Origin: an uncultured Eubacteriales bacterium
GTDB lineage: Bacteria; Bacillota_A; Clostridia; Oscillospirales; CAG-272
Direction: 5' to 3'
Assembly: GCA_900557635.1 (NCBI GenBank)
Contig: USTB01000070.1
Coordinates: 1-5,477 of the forward strand
DNA: 5,477 nt
Position numbers and translations under genes: made by a program. Positions 1 to 5,432 of the stretch are shown in pieces (the stretch's first letter is position 1; each line of letters starts with the position of its first letter). Under the pieces are notes generated by a model. The model had not been told where the DNA came from, did no database searches, and was given only the letters and a program-made list of their open reading frames with translations.

Positions 1-19
1 TCAAAAGGTTTTGGGGATT

Positions 20-71
20 GTCAAGGACCTTTCCCAAAAGGTCCTTGACCGGGGTTCGGGGCAGCGCCCCG
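20..71 (-). terminator. Double hairpin downstream of the carboxypeptidase gene
   Basis: Two inverted repeats lie directly downstream of the minus-strand carboxypeptidase stop codon. The larger has perfectly paired arms at 20-32 and 37-49 (13 bp) with a 4-base loop at 33-36. The smaller has arms at 57-62 and 66-71 (6 bp, all G/C) with a 3-base loop. On the minus strand the GC-rich hairpin comes first and the long one second, followed by CAATCCCCAAAACCTTTTGA to the window edge. There is no uninterrupted T-run right after the stem, so this is not a textbook intrinsic terminator; the T-rich part could lie beyond the window. Bases 9-15 (TTTTGGG) can also pair with 33-39 (CCCAAAA), giving a competing fold. 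Position and stability favour a transcript end or 3' RNA stabiliser. A dispersed intergenic palindrome is the alternative. Confidence 0.5.
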
Positions 72-80
72 CGTCTCCCC
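67..80 (-). repeat. GC-rich 14-base word, left copy
   Basis: Read on the minus strand this is GGGGAGACGCGGGG. The same word occurs exactly at 5454-5467 on the plus strand. Both copies lie just downstream of the last gene of an outward-facing transcription unit: 11 bases past the carboxypeptidase stop here and 22 bases past the radA stop at the other end. The flanks are also similar in composition (CGCGGGG-type). It may be a fragment of a dispersed intergenic repeat, or simple GC-rich sequence that matches by chance. Confidence 0.4.
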
Positions 81-90
81 CCGCGTGCCC

Positions 91-1296
91 TCACTCCTGA
101 CGGTTGACAACGAAGCGGTCGAGAAGGGAGTCGGCATCCTGAATATGGTTGGCGGCGTAGTTGGTAGAGCCGGCGTTGCCGGTGACGATGATGTAGCGGT
201 CGCCCATGCAGTCCGAAACCGAAGCCAGGCACTGCCCCGCCTCGGGCGTGTAGCCGGTCTTGCCGCCGACGATGTATTCGCAGGTTTTGTTGTAGGTTTT
301 CATGGAGTTGTAGATAGTGCTGTAGACGGTGAAGCCCTTGGGATGCTGATCGGTGGACGCCATGCTGTGACGCATGGTGGTCACAAGCTCGCGGAACGAA
401 GTCACGGAAAGACCCTGTTGTACCATGGAGCAGAGGTCGCGCACGGTGGTGTAATGATTGTCATCATGCAGACCGGTCACATTGGTAAAGTGAGTCTGGG
501 TCAGCCCCATGGACGCCGCCTTCCGGTTCATCAATTCGGCAAAGGCTTGCTCGGTGCCGGCGATCCCCTGCGCCAGCGCGAGCGCCGCCTCGGCGCCCGA
601 GGGAAGCACGGTGGCATAGAGCAGATCGGTCACGGTGACGTGCTCTCCCGAGAGAAAGCCCGCGCGGGAGGCATTCTGCGAAATGCAGTAGTTAATGATA
701 TCGGGCGTGACCTCGTACACGGTGGAATCGGGATCGGGGATTCGATCCAGCACGACCAAAACGGTCATGAGCTTGGTGATGGAGGCGGGATACATTTTCT
801 CGTCCGCATTCTTCTCGCACAGAACACGACCGTCCGAGCAGCGGATCATGATGGCATAACGGCTGATGATGCTGTCGCCCAGCTCCACGGGAGCGTTGGC
901 ACGGGCAATGGACTCTGCGGCAAGACGGGATTCCTCGGCACGCAGATAGGAAAAATAGGCGTTGTCGAGCCTGCTCTGCGAATCGGCGGCGGGCACCAGA
1001 CTCTGATAGCCGCCCGACGAGCGGAACAGGAACACCGAGCCGCACAACAGGACGGCGGCGCACAGAAACGGGACGAAAAAGCCGCGCAGGGTGTTGTTCG
1101 CACGCTTTTGCAGTGCCCGTCCCGCCTTTTGCACGGCAGGAGGCGGGGTGTGCGCGCGGGGTTTGCGGGTCACAGCGGCATCGGCAGACGGATCTTGCGC
1201 GGTCTGCTCCGCCTTCGTCTTCGGCTCGGAAGGCACGGCGGACACGGAAGGGTCGGCGGCAGACTGCTTCTTTAATTTACGGCTGAAAATACTCAT
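91..1296 (-). CDS. Membrane-anchored D-alanyl-D-alanine carboxypeptidase (peptidase S11, PBP5-like)
   Basis: This 401-residue protein belongs to the serine penicillin-binding family that trims the terminal D-Ala from peptidoglycan stem peptides outside the membrane, limiting cross-linking. Visible motifs are the SxxK nucleophile box S172-I-T-K175 within YPASITKLM, the second box S233-G-A235 within LPSGAEAALA, and the K346-T-G box within GGKTGYT. The second box carries Ala where the classic SxN has Asn, a variant I believe recurs in Gram-positive relatives. Residues 1-70 are a hydrophilic tail rich in Ala, Pro, Lys and Arg, followed by one hydrophobic segment at about 72-92. This looks like an uncleaved signal anchor with a cytoplasmic tail, not a classical signal peptide. 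The chain ends soon after the catalytic domain, so the PBP5 C-terminal domain is absent. The ATG lies 9 bases after an AGGA on the minus strand (1306-1309) and overlaps the recombinase stop as ATGA, implying co-transcription and probable translational coupling. The family is secure; the precise physiological role is not. Confidence 0.93.
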   Translation of the reverse strand: MSIFSRKLKKQSAADPSVSAVPSEPKTKAEQTAQDPSADAAVTRKPRAHTPPPAVQKAGRALQKRANNTLRGFFVPFLCAAVLLCGSVFLFRSSGGYQSLVPAADSQSRLDNAYFSYLRAEESRLAAESIARANAPVELGDSIISRYAIMIRCSDGRVLCEKNADEKMYPASITKLMTVLVVLDRIPDPDSTVYEVTPDIINYCISQNASRAGFLSGEHVTVTDLLYATVLPSGAEAALALAQGIAGTEQAFAELMNRKAASMGLTQTHFTNVTGLHDDNHYTTVRDLCSMVQQGLSVTSFRELVTTMRHSMASTDQHPKGFTVYSTIYNSMKTYNKTCEYIVGGKTGYTPEAGQCLASVSDCMGDRYIIVTGNAGSTNYAANHIQDADSLLDRFVVNRQE

Positions 1297-2327
1297 TCCG
1301 ATTTATCCTGCTTTTTCTGAAAAATGATTTTGGGGTCGGGCGGCATTTTGACGCCGGCAAGCGGGTTTTGTTGCATTGCCTGCTCCATGTGCGCGTCGCT
1401 GACGTGGGTATAGATCTGCGTGGTGTTGAGCTGCTCATGACCGAGAATGTCCTTGAGCACACGCACATCGACCTGCCCGGTCTGGTACATGAGGGTCGCG
1501 GCGGTGTGGCGCAGCTTGTGGGTGGAGTAGTGCTTGTATTCCAGACCTGCGGCGCGGAGGTACTTGTACACCACATACTGTACGGTCTTGTTGGAAATAC
1601 GGACGTGACGGGTGGAAAGGAACAGGGCGTCGCGGTCGCGGATATCGGGATCCATAGCGCGGACGGTGAGATAGTCCCCCAGCGCGGCACGGCAGGCATC
1701 ATTGAGATAGATCACGCGCTCCTTAGCGCCCTTGCCCAGAACCCGCAGAGAGCGGAGATTCGGGTCGATATCGCCGAGGCTGATGCCCACAAGCTCGGAA
1801 AGACGCATGCCGCAGTTGAGAAACAGGGTCAGAATGGCATAGTCCCGCACGCGCGTGCGGCTCTCATAGTCGGTCTGCACCGTCTGCAGGAGCGCCATGC
1901 TTTCCTCCACCGAGAGGTACTTTGGCAAGCCCGGGCGCACGGTGGGAGAGGCGATGTCCTTTGCCGGATTGTCAGGCAGATAATGCATGGTGGAGGTCAT
2001 GAATTTGAAAAACGAACGAATGGACGATAGCTTCCGCGCGCGCGTTTTTGCGTGATTTCCGCGCACATCGGCGGAATACATGAGAAATTCGTAAATGTCG
2101 GACGAGGTGACGCTTTGCAGAAGGGAAAGACCGACGTCCTTGGGACGGATGGCATCAAATTCCTCGCTTTTGAGCGAAATGCCCATCCGCTGTGCCGTGA
2201 GAAAGCGGAAAAAGAGGATGAGATCGGTCTCGTACTGCTCCACGGTCTTGGGGGAGCGGTTCAGGGTAATGCGCATGTATGTAAGAAATTCACGAAGATA
2301 TTGCCGTTCCCGCTGTTTTTGTTCCAT
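1293..2327 (-). CDS. Xer-like tyrosine recombinase
   Basis: This 344-residue site-specific recombinase cuts and rejoins DNA through a covalent 3'-phosphotyrosine intermediate. An N-terminal SAM-like core-binding domain spans about residues 8-115 and the catalytic domain about 135-312. The full active-site set can be read: R175 (NCGMRLSEL), K199 (LGKGAKERV), H270 and R273 (HKLRHTAATL), H297 (ILGHEQ) and nucleophile Y306 (QIYTHV). It is longer than the roughly 300 residues of classical XerC/XerD; the extra length lies in the region around residues 45-75 and in a tail after Y306. The likely role is chromosome-dimer resolution at a dif-like site. A mobile-element integrase is the alternative, but no attachment site, excisionase or phage gene is nearby. 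It is the first gene of an operon with the carboxypeptidase (4-base overlap). The start is supported by AAAGGAG 7 bases upstream. I cannot choose between XerC, XerD and single-Xer subtypes by eye. Confidence 0.93.
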   Translation of the reverse strand: MEQKQRERQYLREFLTYMRITLNRSPKTVEQYETDLILFFRFLTAQRMGISLKSEEFDAIRPKDVGLSLLQSVTSSDIYEFLMYSADVRGNHAKTRARKLSSIRSFFKFMTSTMHYLPDNPAKDIASPTVRPGLPKYLSVEESMALLQTVQTDYESRTRVRDYAILTLFLNCGMRLSELVGISLGDIDPNLRSLRVLGKGAKERVIYLNDACRAALGDYLTVRAMDPDIRDRDALFLSTRHVRISNKTVQYVVYKYLRAAGLEYKHYSTHKLRHTAATLMYQTGQVDVRVLKDILGHEQLNTTQIYTHVSDAHMEQAMQQNPLAGVKMPPDPKIIFQKKQDKSE

Positions 2328-2334
2328 GCGAGGT

Positions 2335-2341
2335 CTCCTTT
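2335..2341 (-). promoter_or_regulatory. Shine-Dalgarno site of the recombinase gene
   Basis: On the minus strand this reads AAAGGAG, with 7 bases to the ATG at 2327. It is a near-consensus site that fixes the recombinase start and shows the gene is independently translated as the head of its operon. Confidence 0.8.
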
Positions 2342-2421
2342 CCGTTCCCGATATACTCCCTTCATATTACACCACTGCGCCCCCTTTTTTTTGGACGAAA
2401 TGTAAACTTTCGCGCCCGTCC

Positions 2422-2450
2422 TTGCATTATTCACATTTCGGCAGTACACT
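2422..2450 (+). promoter_or_regulatory. Candidate sigma-A-type promoter for the membrane-protein gene
   Basis: TTGCAT (2422-2427) and TACACT (2445-2450) are separated by 17 bases, the ideal spacing. The hexamers match TTGACA at 3 of 6 and TATAAT at 4 of 6 positions, so this is only a moderate candidate. A start of transcription near 2457 would place the 2457-2482 hairpin at the very 5' end of the mRNA, with a leader of roughly 75 bases. Confidence 0.35.
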
Positions 2451-2456
2451 GAAGGT

Positions 2457-2491
2457 AGGAATCGCCGGGGTACGGCGATCCTTAATCTTTT
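2457..2491 (+). terminator. Hairpin with T-rich tail in the 5' leader (attenuator-like)
   Basis: ATCGCCG (2461-2467) pairs with CGGCGAT (2473-2479) around a 5-base loop. Past a single bulged A (2460), AGG (2457-2459) pairs with CCT (2480-2482). The stem is followed by TTAATCTTTT. The shape resembles a short intrinsic terminator or attenuator upstream of a coding gene, but the T-run is interrupted. It could equally be a 5' stabilising stem-loop. I see no leader peptide and no known riboswitch fold. Confidence 0.3.
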
Positions 2492-2508
2492 GTACGAGTT
2501 TGTACGGG
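2489..2508 (+). repeat. 10-base tandem repeat upstream of the membrane-protein gene
   Basis: TTTGTACGAG (2489-2498) is followed directly by TTTGTACGGG (2499-2508), differing at one base. The repeat sits between the leader hairpin and the ribosome site. It could be a regulator half-site pair on one DNA face, since the period is close to one helical turn, or a chance duplication. Confidence 0.4.
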
Positions 2509-2515
2509 AATGTGT

Positions 2516-2521
2516 GAAGGG
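2516..2521 (+). promoter_or_regulatory. Shine-Dalgarno site deciding the membrane-protein start
   Basis: GAAGGG lies 9 bases before the ATG at 2531. The upstream in-frame ATG at 2510 has no comparable site and overlaps this region, so 2531 is the preferred start. Confidence 0.6.
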
Positions 2522-2530
2522 TCATCCATC

Positions 2531-3115
2531 ATGGTGGACTTTTTTCGGAAAAACGGATATTTTGTCATTCGCATGTGCACGACACAGCTTGCCATGACCG
2601 TTTTCGGGCTGATTCTGTCCGCGTCGACCTATCGGCACGATGTTCTGTTCGTTCTGTCCTCCGTGCTTGCCGCAGGCATGTATCTGTGGCTTCTGTATAC
2701 CATGTGCTGGGAGGTCGGCATCAAGGACAAGGTGCGGCTGGACGGCGGCAGGATCGTGTATCAGCCGTTGTGCATGCTGTGGGTGTCGCTTGTCGCCAAT
2801 GCACTGAATTTTCTGCTCTGCGTGCTTTCGATATTCGGATGCGCCTTCGTGCGCGACTTTGAGGACGCTTCGCCCGTCTGGGCCGCCTCGCTTTATAAGC
2901 TGAGCCACGATATTTTCCAGTTGATCCACAGCATGTACGGCGGGATCGTGAACTCCATCGTCAATGCCTCGGTACACCCCATGTGGAATTCTCTCCTGCT
3001 TCTGGTGACGGTGCTTCCCGCCATGGGTGCATGCGTCGCAGGATACAATATGGGAATTCACAACCGCACGCTCGGCTCCTTTGTCGGCATCAAGCCCCGA
3101 TTCGACCGCCGATAA
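2531..3115 (+). CDS. Unrecognised four-helix integral membrane protein
   Basis: I do not recognise this 194-residue protein. Hydrophobic segments lie at about residues 11-33, 38-60, 80-107 and 152-174, with a less hydrophobic amphipathic stretch at about 117-147. It is rich in Met, Cys and aromatic residues inside the segments (for example MYLWLLYTMCW). A basic loop (KDKVRLDGGR) joins helices 2 and 3, and the C-terminus ends in a basic tail (GIKPRFDRR) that is probably cytoplasmic by the positive-inside rule. No catalytic motif, ATP-binding site or transporter signature is visible. The start at 2531 is chosen for its GAAGGG site; starting at 2510 would add seven residues. The gene precedes the amidase on the same strand with a 93-base gap, so they may be co-transcribed. 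It is a real gene by length, codon pattern and clean membrane topology; the function is unknown. Confidence 0.82.
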   Translation: MVDFFRKNGYFVIRMCTTQLAMTVFGLILSASTYRHDVLFVLSSVLAAGMYLWLLYTMCWEVGIKDKVRLDGGRIVYQPLCMLWVSLVANALNFLLCVLSIFGCAFVRDFEDASPVWAASLYKLSHDIFQLIHSMYGGIVNSIVNASVHPMWNSLLLLVTVLPAMGACVAGYNMGIHNRTLGSFVGIKPRFDRR

Positions 3116-3208
3116 CGCGCCGCACGGAATGAGACACCTGTTTTTTGCATATATATGACTGGCTCCCGCAGGGAGACTATCCGGGTATGCAAGGACGGGT
3201 GTTTTTAC

Positions 3209-3958
3209 ATGCGAATGACGCCGTTTCTCTTTATATGCGTGTTCTTTTTGATCGTGGTGCTCATGGTGTGCGCGGCGTTGGGTCTGCATCTGCTGTTCGA
3301 CCGCACCACCTTCGGGGACTCCCCCGTGTCGGGCACGGAGGAAGCACCTCCCGTATCGCACCGTGTGGTGATCGATGCGGGACACGGCGGCGAGGACGGC
3401 GGCGCACCCGGACCGGACGGCACCTGCGAGAAGGAATACACCCTTCCCATTTCCCGAAACACGGCGGATTTTCTGACCGTCCTGGGCTATGAGGTCACCA
3501 TGACCCGCACCGAGGACTGCATGATGAGCGACGGCGGCGCGGGAACGCGGAAAATGCAGGATATGCGCCATCGGCTTGCCACGGCGCGCACATGCGGGGA
3601 CGCTCTGTTCGTCAGCGTTCACCTCAATCGGTTTCCGCAGGCGGACTGCCGCGGCTTGCAGGTGTACTATTCCTCCAACAACGGGGAGAGCCGACGGCTG
3701 GCGTACTGCATCCAGGAGGGCGCAGTCTCCGCGCTTCAGCCCGACAATCATCGCGTACCCAAGGCGGCAGGCTCGTCCATTTACCTTTTGGATCGGCTGG
3801 ATACGCCGGCGGTGCTTGTGGAATGCGGCTTCCTCTCCAATCCGGACGAGGCGGCAATGCTGCGCCGTGCCGAATATCGGCAGGAGCTGGCGTTCGTCAT
3901 GAGCTGTGCCGTGGCACAGTACGCCGCGTCGGATCAGAATGCCGACACCGCCTCCTGA
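3209..3958 (+). CDS. cwlD: CwlD-like N-acetylmuramoyl-L-alanine amidase (Amidase_3)
   Basis: This zinc hydrolase cleaves the bond between N-acetylmuramic acid and L-Ala of the stem peptide. Numbering from the chosen start (249 residues), a hydrophobic signal or anchor spans about 4-30, a short linker follows, and the Amidase_3 domain covers about 51-240. Zinc ligands are His59 (DAGHGGED), Glu74 (CEKEY) and His138 (SVHLN); the catalytic Glu is Glu205 (VECGFLSNP). From memory of the family, the HLN at the second zinc histidine, the RxxxMxxMRHR stretch and the SSIYLL segment resemble B. subtilis CwlD (237 residues), which makes muramic-delta-lactam in spore cortex together with PdaA. That assignment is inference; a vegetative amidase is the alternative. 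No SH3, LysM or SPOR cell-wall-binding domain is present. An upstream in-frame ATG at 3155 would add 18 polar residues before the hydrophobic segment but has no ribosome site. The 3209 ATG has AAGGA 13 bases upstream, rather far, so the start is not certain. Confidence 0.88.
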   Translation: MRMTPFLFICVFFLIVVLMVCAALGLHLLFDRTTFGDSPVSGTEEAPPVSHRVVIDAGHGGEDGGAPGPDGTCEKEYTLPISRNTADFLTVLGYEVTMTRTEDCMMSDGGAGTRKMQDMRHRLATARTCGDALFVSVHLNRFPQADCRGLQVYYSSNNGESRRLAYCIQEGAVSALQPDNHRVPKAAGSSIYLLDRLDTPAVLVECGFLSNPDEAAMLRRAEYRQELAFVMSCAVAQYAASDQNADTAS

Positions 3959-3973
3959 CAGAAACGGATTTTT

Positions 3974-3991
3974 TTCGGCGACCCCGCCGAA
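3974..3991 (+). other. Hairpin between the amidase gene and radA
   Basis: TTCGGCG (3974-3980) pairs perfectly with CGCCGAA (3985-3991) around a 4-base ACCC loop, 15 bases after the amidase stop. A T-run precedes the stem and the sequence after it is AT-rich but not a T-run (TCATATATCATATT). It is at best a weak terminator of the amidase transcript and may be an RNA-processing or partial-readthrough element before radA. No good sigma-A promoter for radA is evident in the remaining bases, although TATATC or TATTAA could act as a -10. Confidence 0.4.
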
Positions 3992-4049
3992 TCATATATC
4001 ATATTAAAAAACCGCGAAACGACAACGAAAAGGATGTCTGGGAAAATCA

Positions 4050-5432
4050 ATGAAAGCAAAATCGGTTTGGGAATGCACCGCGTGCGGCTATCAGAGCGCA
4101 AAATGGATGGGACGCTGTCCCTCCTGTCAGGCATGGAACACCATGGAGGAGAGCGTCATCCGTCCCGACCCGCCCGCAAAGGCGGCGTCCCGCGCACAGG
4201 CGGATCCCGCGCAGTATGAACGTCACGCCGTCAATTTCGAGGATCTGGAGATCCCCGAGTACATGCGCTCGGGCACCGGTATGGGCGAATTGGATCGCGT
4301 ACTGGGCGGCGGTATCGTCAACGGCTCTGTAGTCCTGCTTTCGGGCGAGCCGGGCATCGGTAAATCCACCCTGCTCATGCAGATCTCGTCCTGCCTGTCC
4401 CGCGCAAAAAAGGTTCTGTATGTCTCGGGCGAGGAATCGCAGGGACAGCTCAAGCTCCGCGCACAGCGGCTCGGCTCGGGCGGCTCGAATCTCTATGTGA
4501 TGACCGCGACCTCGGTGGAGCACATTCTGGCGGAATGCGATCTGCTCCGTCCGGATATCCTGATCGTGGACTCCATCCAGACCATGTCGTGCGACGCGTT
4601 GGCGGCGTCCCCCGGCTCTATTTCTCAGGTGCGGGAATCGGCAATGCGCTTCATCACCCGCGCCAAAAGCGACGGTACGTCGGTCATCATGGTGGGTCAT
4701 GTCAATAAGGAGGGCGGCATCGCAGGTCCGAAGGTGCTGGAGCACATGGTGGACGCCGTTCTCTATTTCGAGGGCGAAAAAATGCGGTCGTACCGCATCA
4801 TCCGCGCCATTAAGAACCGTTACGGCTCTACCAACGAAATCGGCGTGTTTGAGATGACCGAGACCGGTCTTGCCGAGGTTCCCAATCCCTCCGAGATGCT
4901 CCTTGCGGGCAGACCGGTCAACGTCAGCGGCAACTGCGCCGTGTGCGTGATGGAGGGTACCCGCCCCCTGATCGCCGAGGTACAGGTGCTCGTGGCAAAC
5001 ACCGTGTTTCCGTCCCCCAAACGCACGGTCAACGGTCTGGACTACAACCGTGTGGGTCTGCTTCTGGCTGTGGCGGAAAAACGCCTCGGGCTTCGCTTCT
5101 CCACGCAGGACGTCTATACCAACGTGGTGGGCGGTCTGCATATCGACGAACCGACCTCCGATATGAGCGTGGTCATGGCAATGATCTCCGGCATTCTGGA
5201 CAAGCCCCTGCCCGACGATCTCCTTGCCATCGGCGAGGTGGGGCTGGCGGGCGAATGCCGCGCCGCCGCAGACATCGCGGTTCGCGTTCGCGAGGCACAC
5301 CGTCTCGGCTTCCGCAAGATCGTACTTCCCCAGCGTAATCTCGAAGCGGCGCGCCGCGCCTGCGGCGAGCTGGAATTCATCCCCATCCGCAGTGCCTACC
5401 AGGCGCTCCTATACATCCGCGACAAGCTCTAA
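4050..5432 (+). CDS. radA: DNA repair and recombination ATPase RadA/Sms
   Basis: This 460-residue protein is full length for the family. RadA is a RecA-related DNA-dependent ATPase and helicase that promotes branch migration of recombination intermediates, supports recombinational repair and, in competent bacteria, transformation. In order it has a four-cysteine zinc finger (C9, C12, C23, C26), a RecA-like core with Walker A G99-EPGIGK-S106 and Walker B-like LIVDSIQ ending at residue 177, the RadA signature KNRYGS at 255-260, and a C-terminal Lon-protease-like domain at about 290-460. In characterised RadA proteins that last domain is a structural scaffold without protease activity; here too I see no Lon-type PSAG serine motif (the equivalent stretch is EPTSDMSVVMAM). 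The start gives the canonical N-terminus right before the zinc finger. GGGAA lies about 5 bases upstream and AAGGA about 15. The gap to the amidase is 91 bases on the same strand. Confidence 0.97.
   Translation: MKAKSVWECTACGYQSAKWMGRCPSCQAWNTMEESVIRPDPPAKAASRAQADPAQYERHAVNFEDLEIPEYMRSGTGMGELDRVLGGGIVNGSVVLLSGEPGIGKSTLLMQISSCLSRAKKVLYVSGEESQGQLKLRAQRLGSGGSNLYVMTATSVEHILAECDLLRPDILIVDSIQTMSCDALAASPGSISQVRESAMRFITRAKSDGTSVIMVGHVNKEGGIAGPKVLEHMVDAVLYFEGEKMRSYRIIRAIKNRYGSTNEIGVFEMTETGLAEVPNPSEMLLAGRPVNVSGNCAVCVMEGTRPLIAEVQVLVANTVFPSPKRTVNGLDYNRVGLLLAVAEKRLGLRFSTQDVYTNVVGGLHIDEPTSDMSVVMAMISGILDKPLPDDLLAIGEVGLAGECRAAADIAVRVREAHRLGFRKIVLPQRNLEAARRACGELEFIPIRSAYQALLYIRDKL

Larger units (their letters stand above)
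2328..2530. other. Divergent intergenic region
   Basis: These 203 bases separate the minus-strand recombinase operon from the plus-strand membrane-protein gene and must hold the promoters for the recombinase side. It contains a C5T8 homopolymer run (2380-2392), a candidate plus-strand promoter, a hairpin with a T-rich tail, and a 10-base tandem repeat. On the minus strand TGTAAT (2366-2371) is a fair -10 for the recombinase, but no convincing -35 lies 16-18 bases upstream of it. A 62-codon open frame crossing it on the minus strand has no credible start signal or protein features. Confidence 0.6.

Noticed and set aside
85..1275. 396-codon plus-strand open frame opposite the carboxypeptidase gene
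   Set aside because: It mirrors almost the whole carboxypeptidase gene, its translation is dominated by His, Gly, Arg and Val without domains, and the opposite strand has all catalytic motifs. GC-biased third positions leave few antisense stops.
1368..2030. 220-codon plus-strand open frame opposite the recombinase
   Set aside because: It lies wholly within the recombinase gene, with no ribosome site or domain; it is an antisense consequence of codon bias.
1293..2327. Recombinase as evidence for an integrated mobile element
   Set aside because: No tRNA, attachment repeat, excisionase, phage, conjugation or cargo gene accompanies it, and it is tightly coupled to a chromosomal cell-wall gene.
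2348..2375. AT-rich imperfect palindrome considered as a dif-like Xer target
   Set aside because: The TATACT...ATATTA arms are too imperfect and do not match the Xer half-sites I know; the patch is better explained as promoter sequence for the recombinase.
2261..2449. 62-codon minus-strand open frame crossing the divergent intergenic region
   Set aside because: It overlaps the recombinase start in another frame, has no Shine-Dalgarno site and encodes nothing recognisable.
3161..3175. CTCCC-GCA-GGGAG mini-hairpin before the amidase
   Set aside because: The stem is only 5 bp with no T-run and no extension; such inverted repeats are expected by chance in GC-rich DNA.
2522..3751. 409-codon minus-strand open frame spanning the membrane-protein and amidase genes
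   Set aside because: It runs antisense through two well-supported genes and the gap between them, its composition is His/Gln/Ala-rich, and it has no recognisable domain. It is the most gene-like shadow because it crosses an intergenic gap, but no start signal supports it.
4047..5300. 417-codon minus-strand open frame opposite radA
   Set aside because: RadA motifs are complete on the plus strand; the antisense product is a low-complexity His/Arg/Gly-rich shadow.
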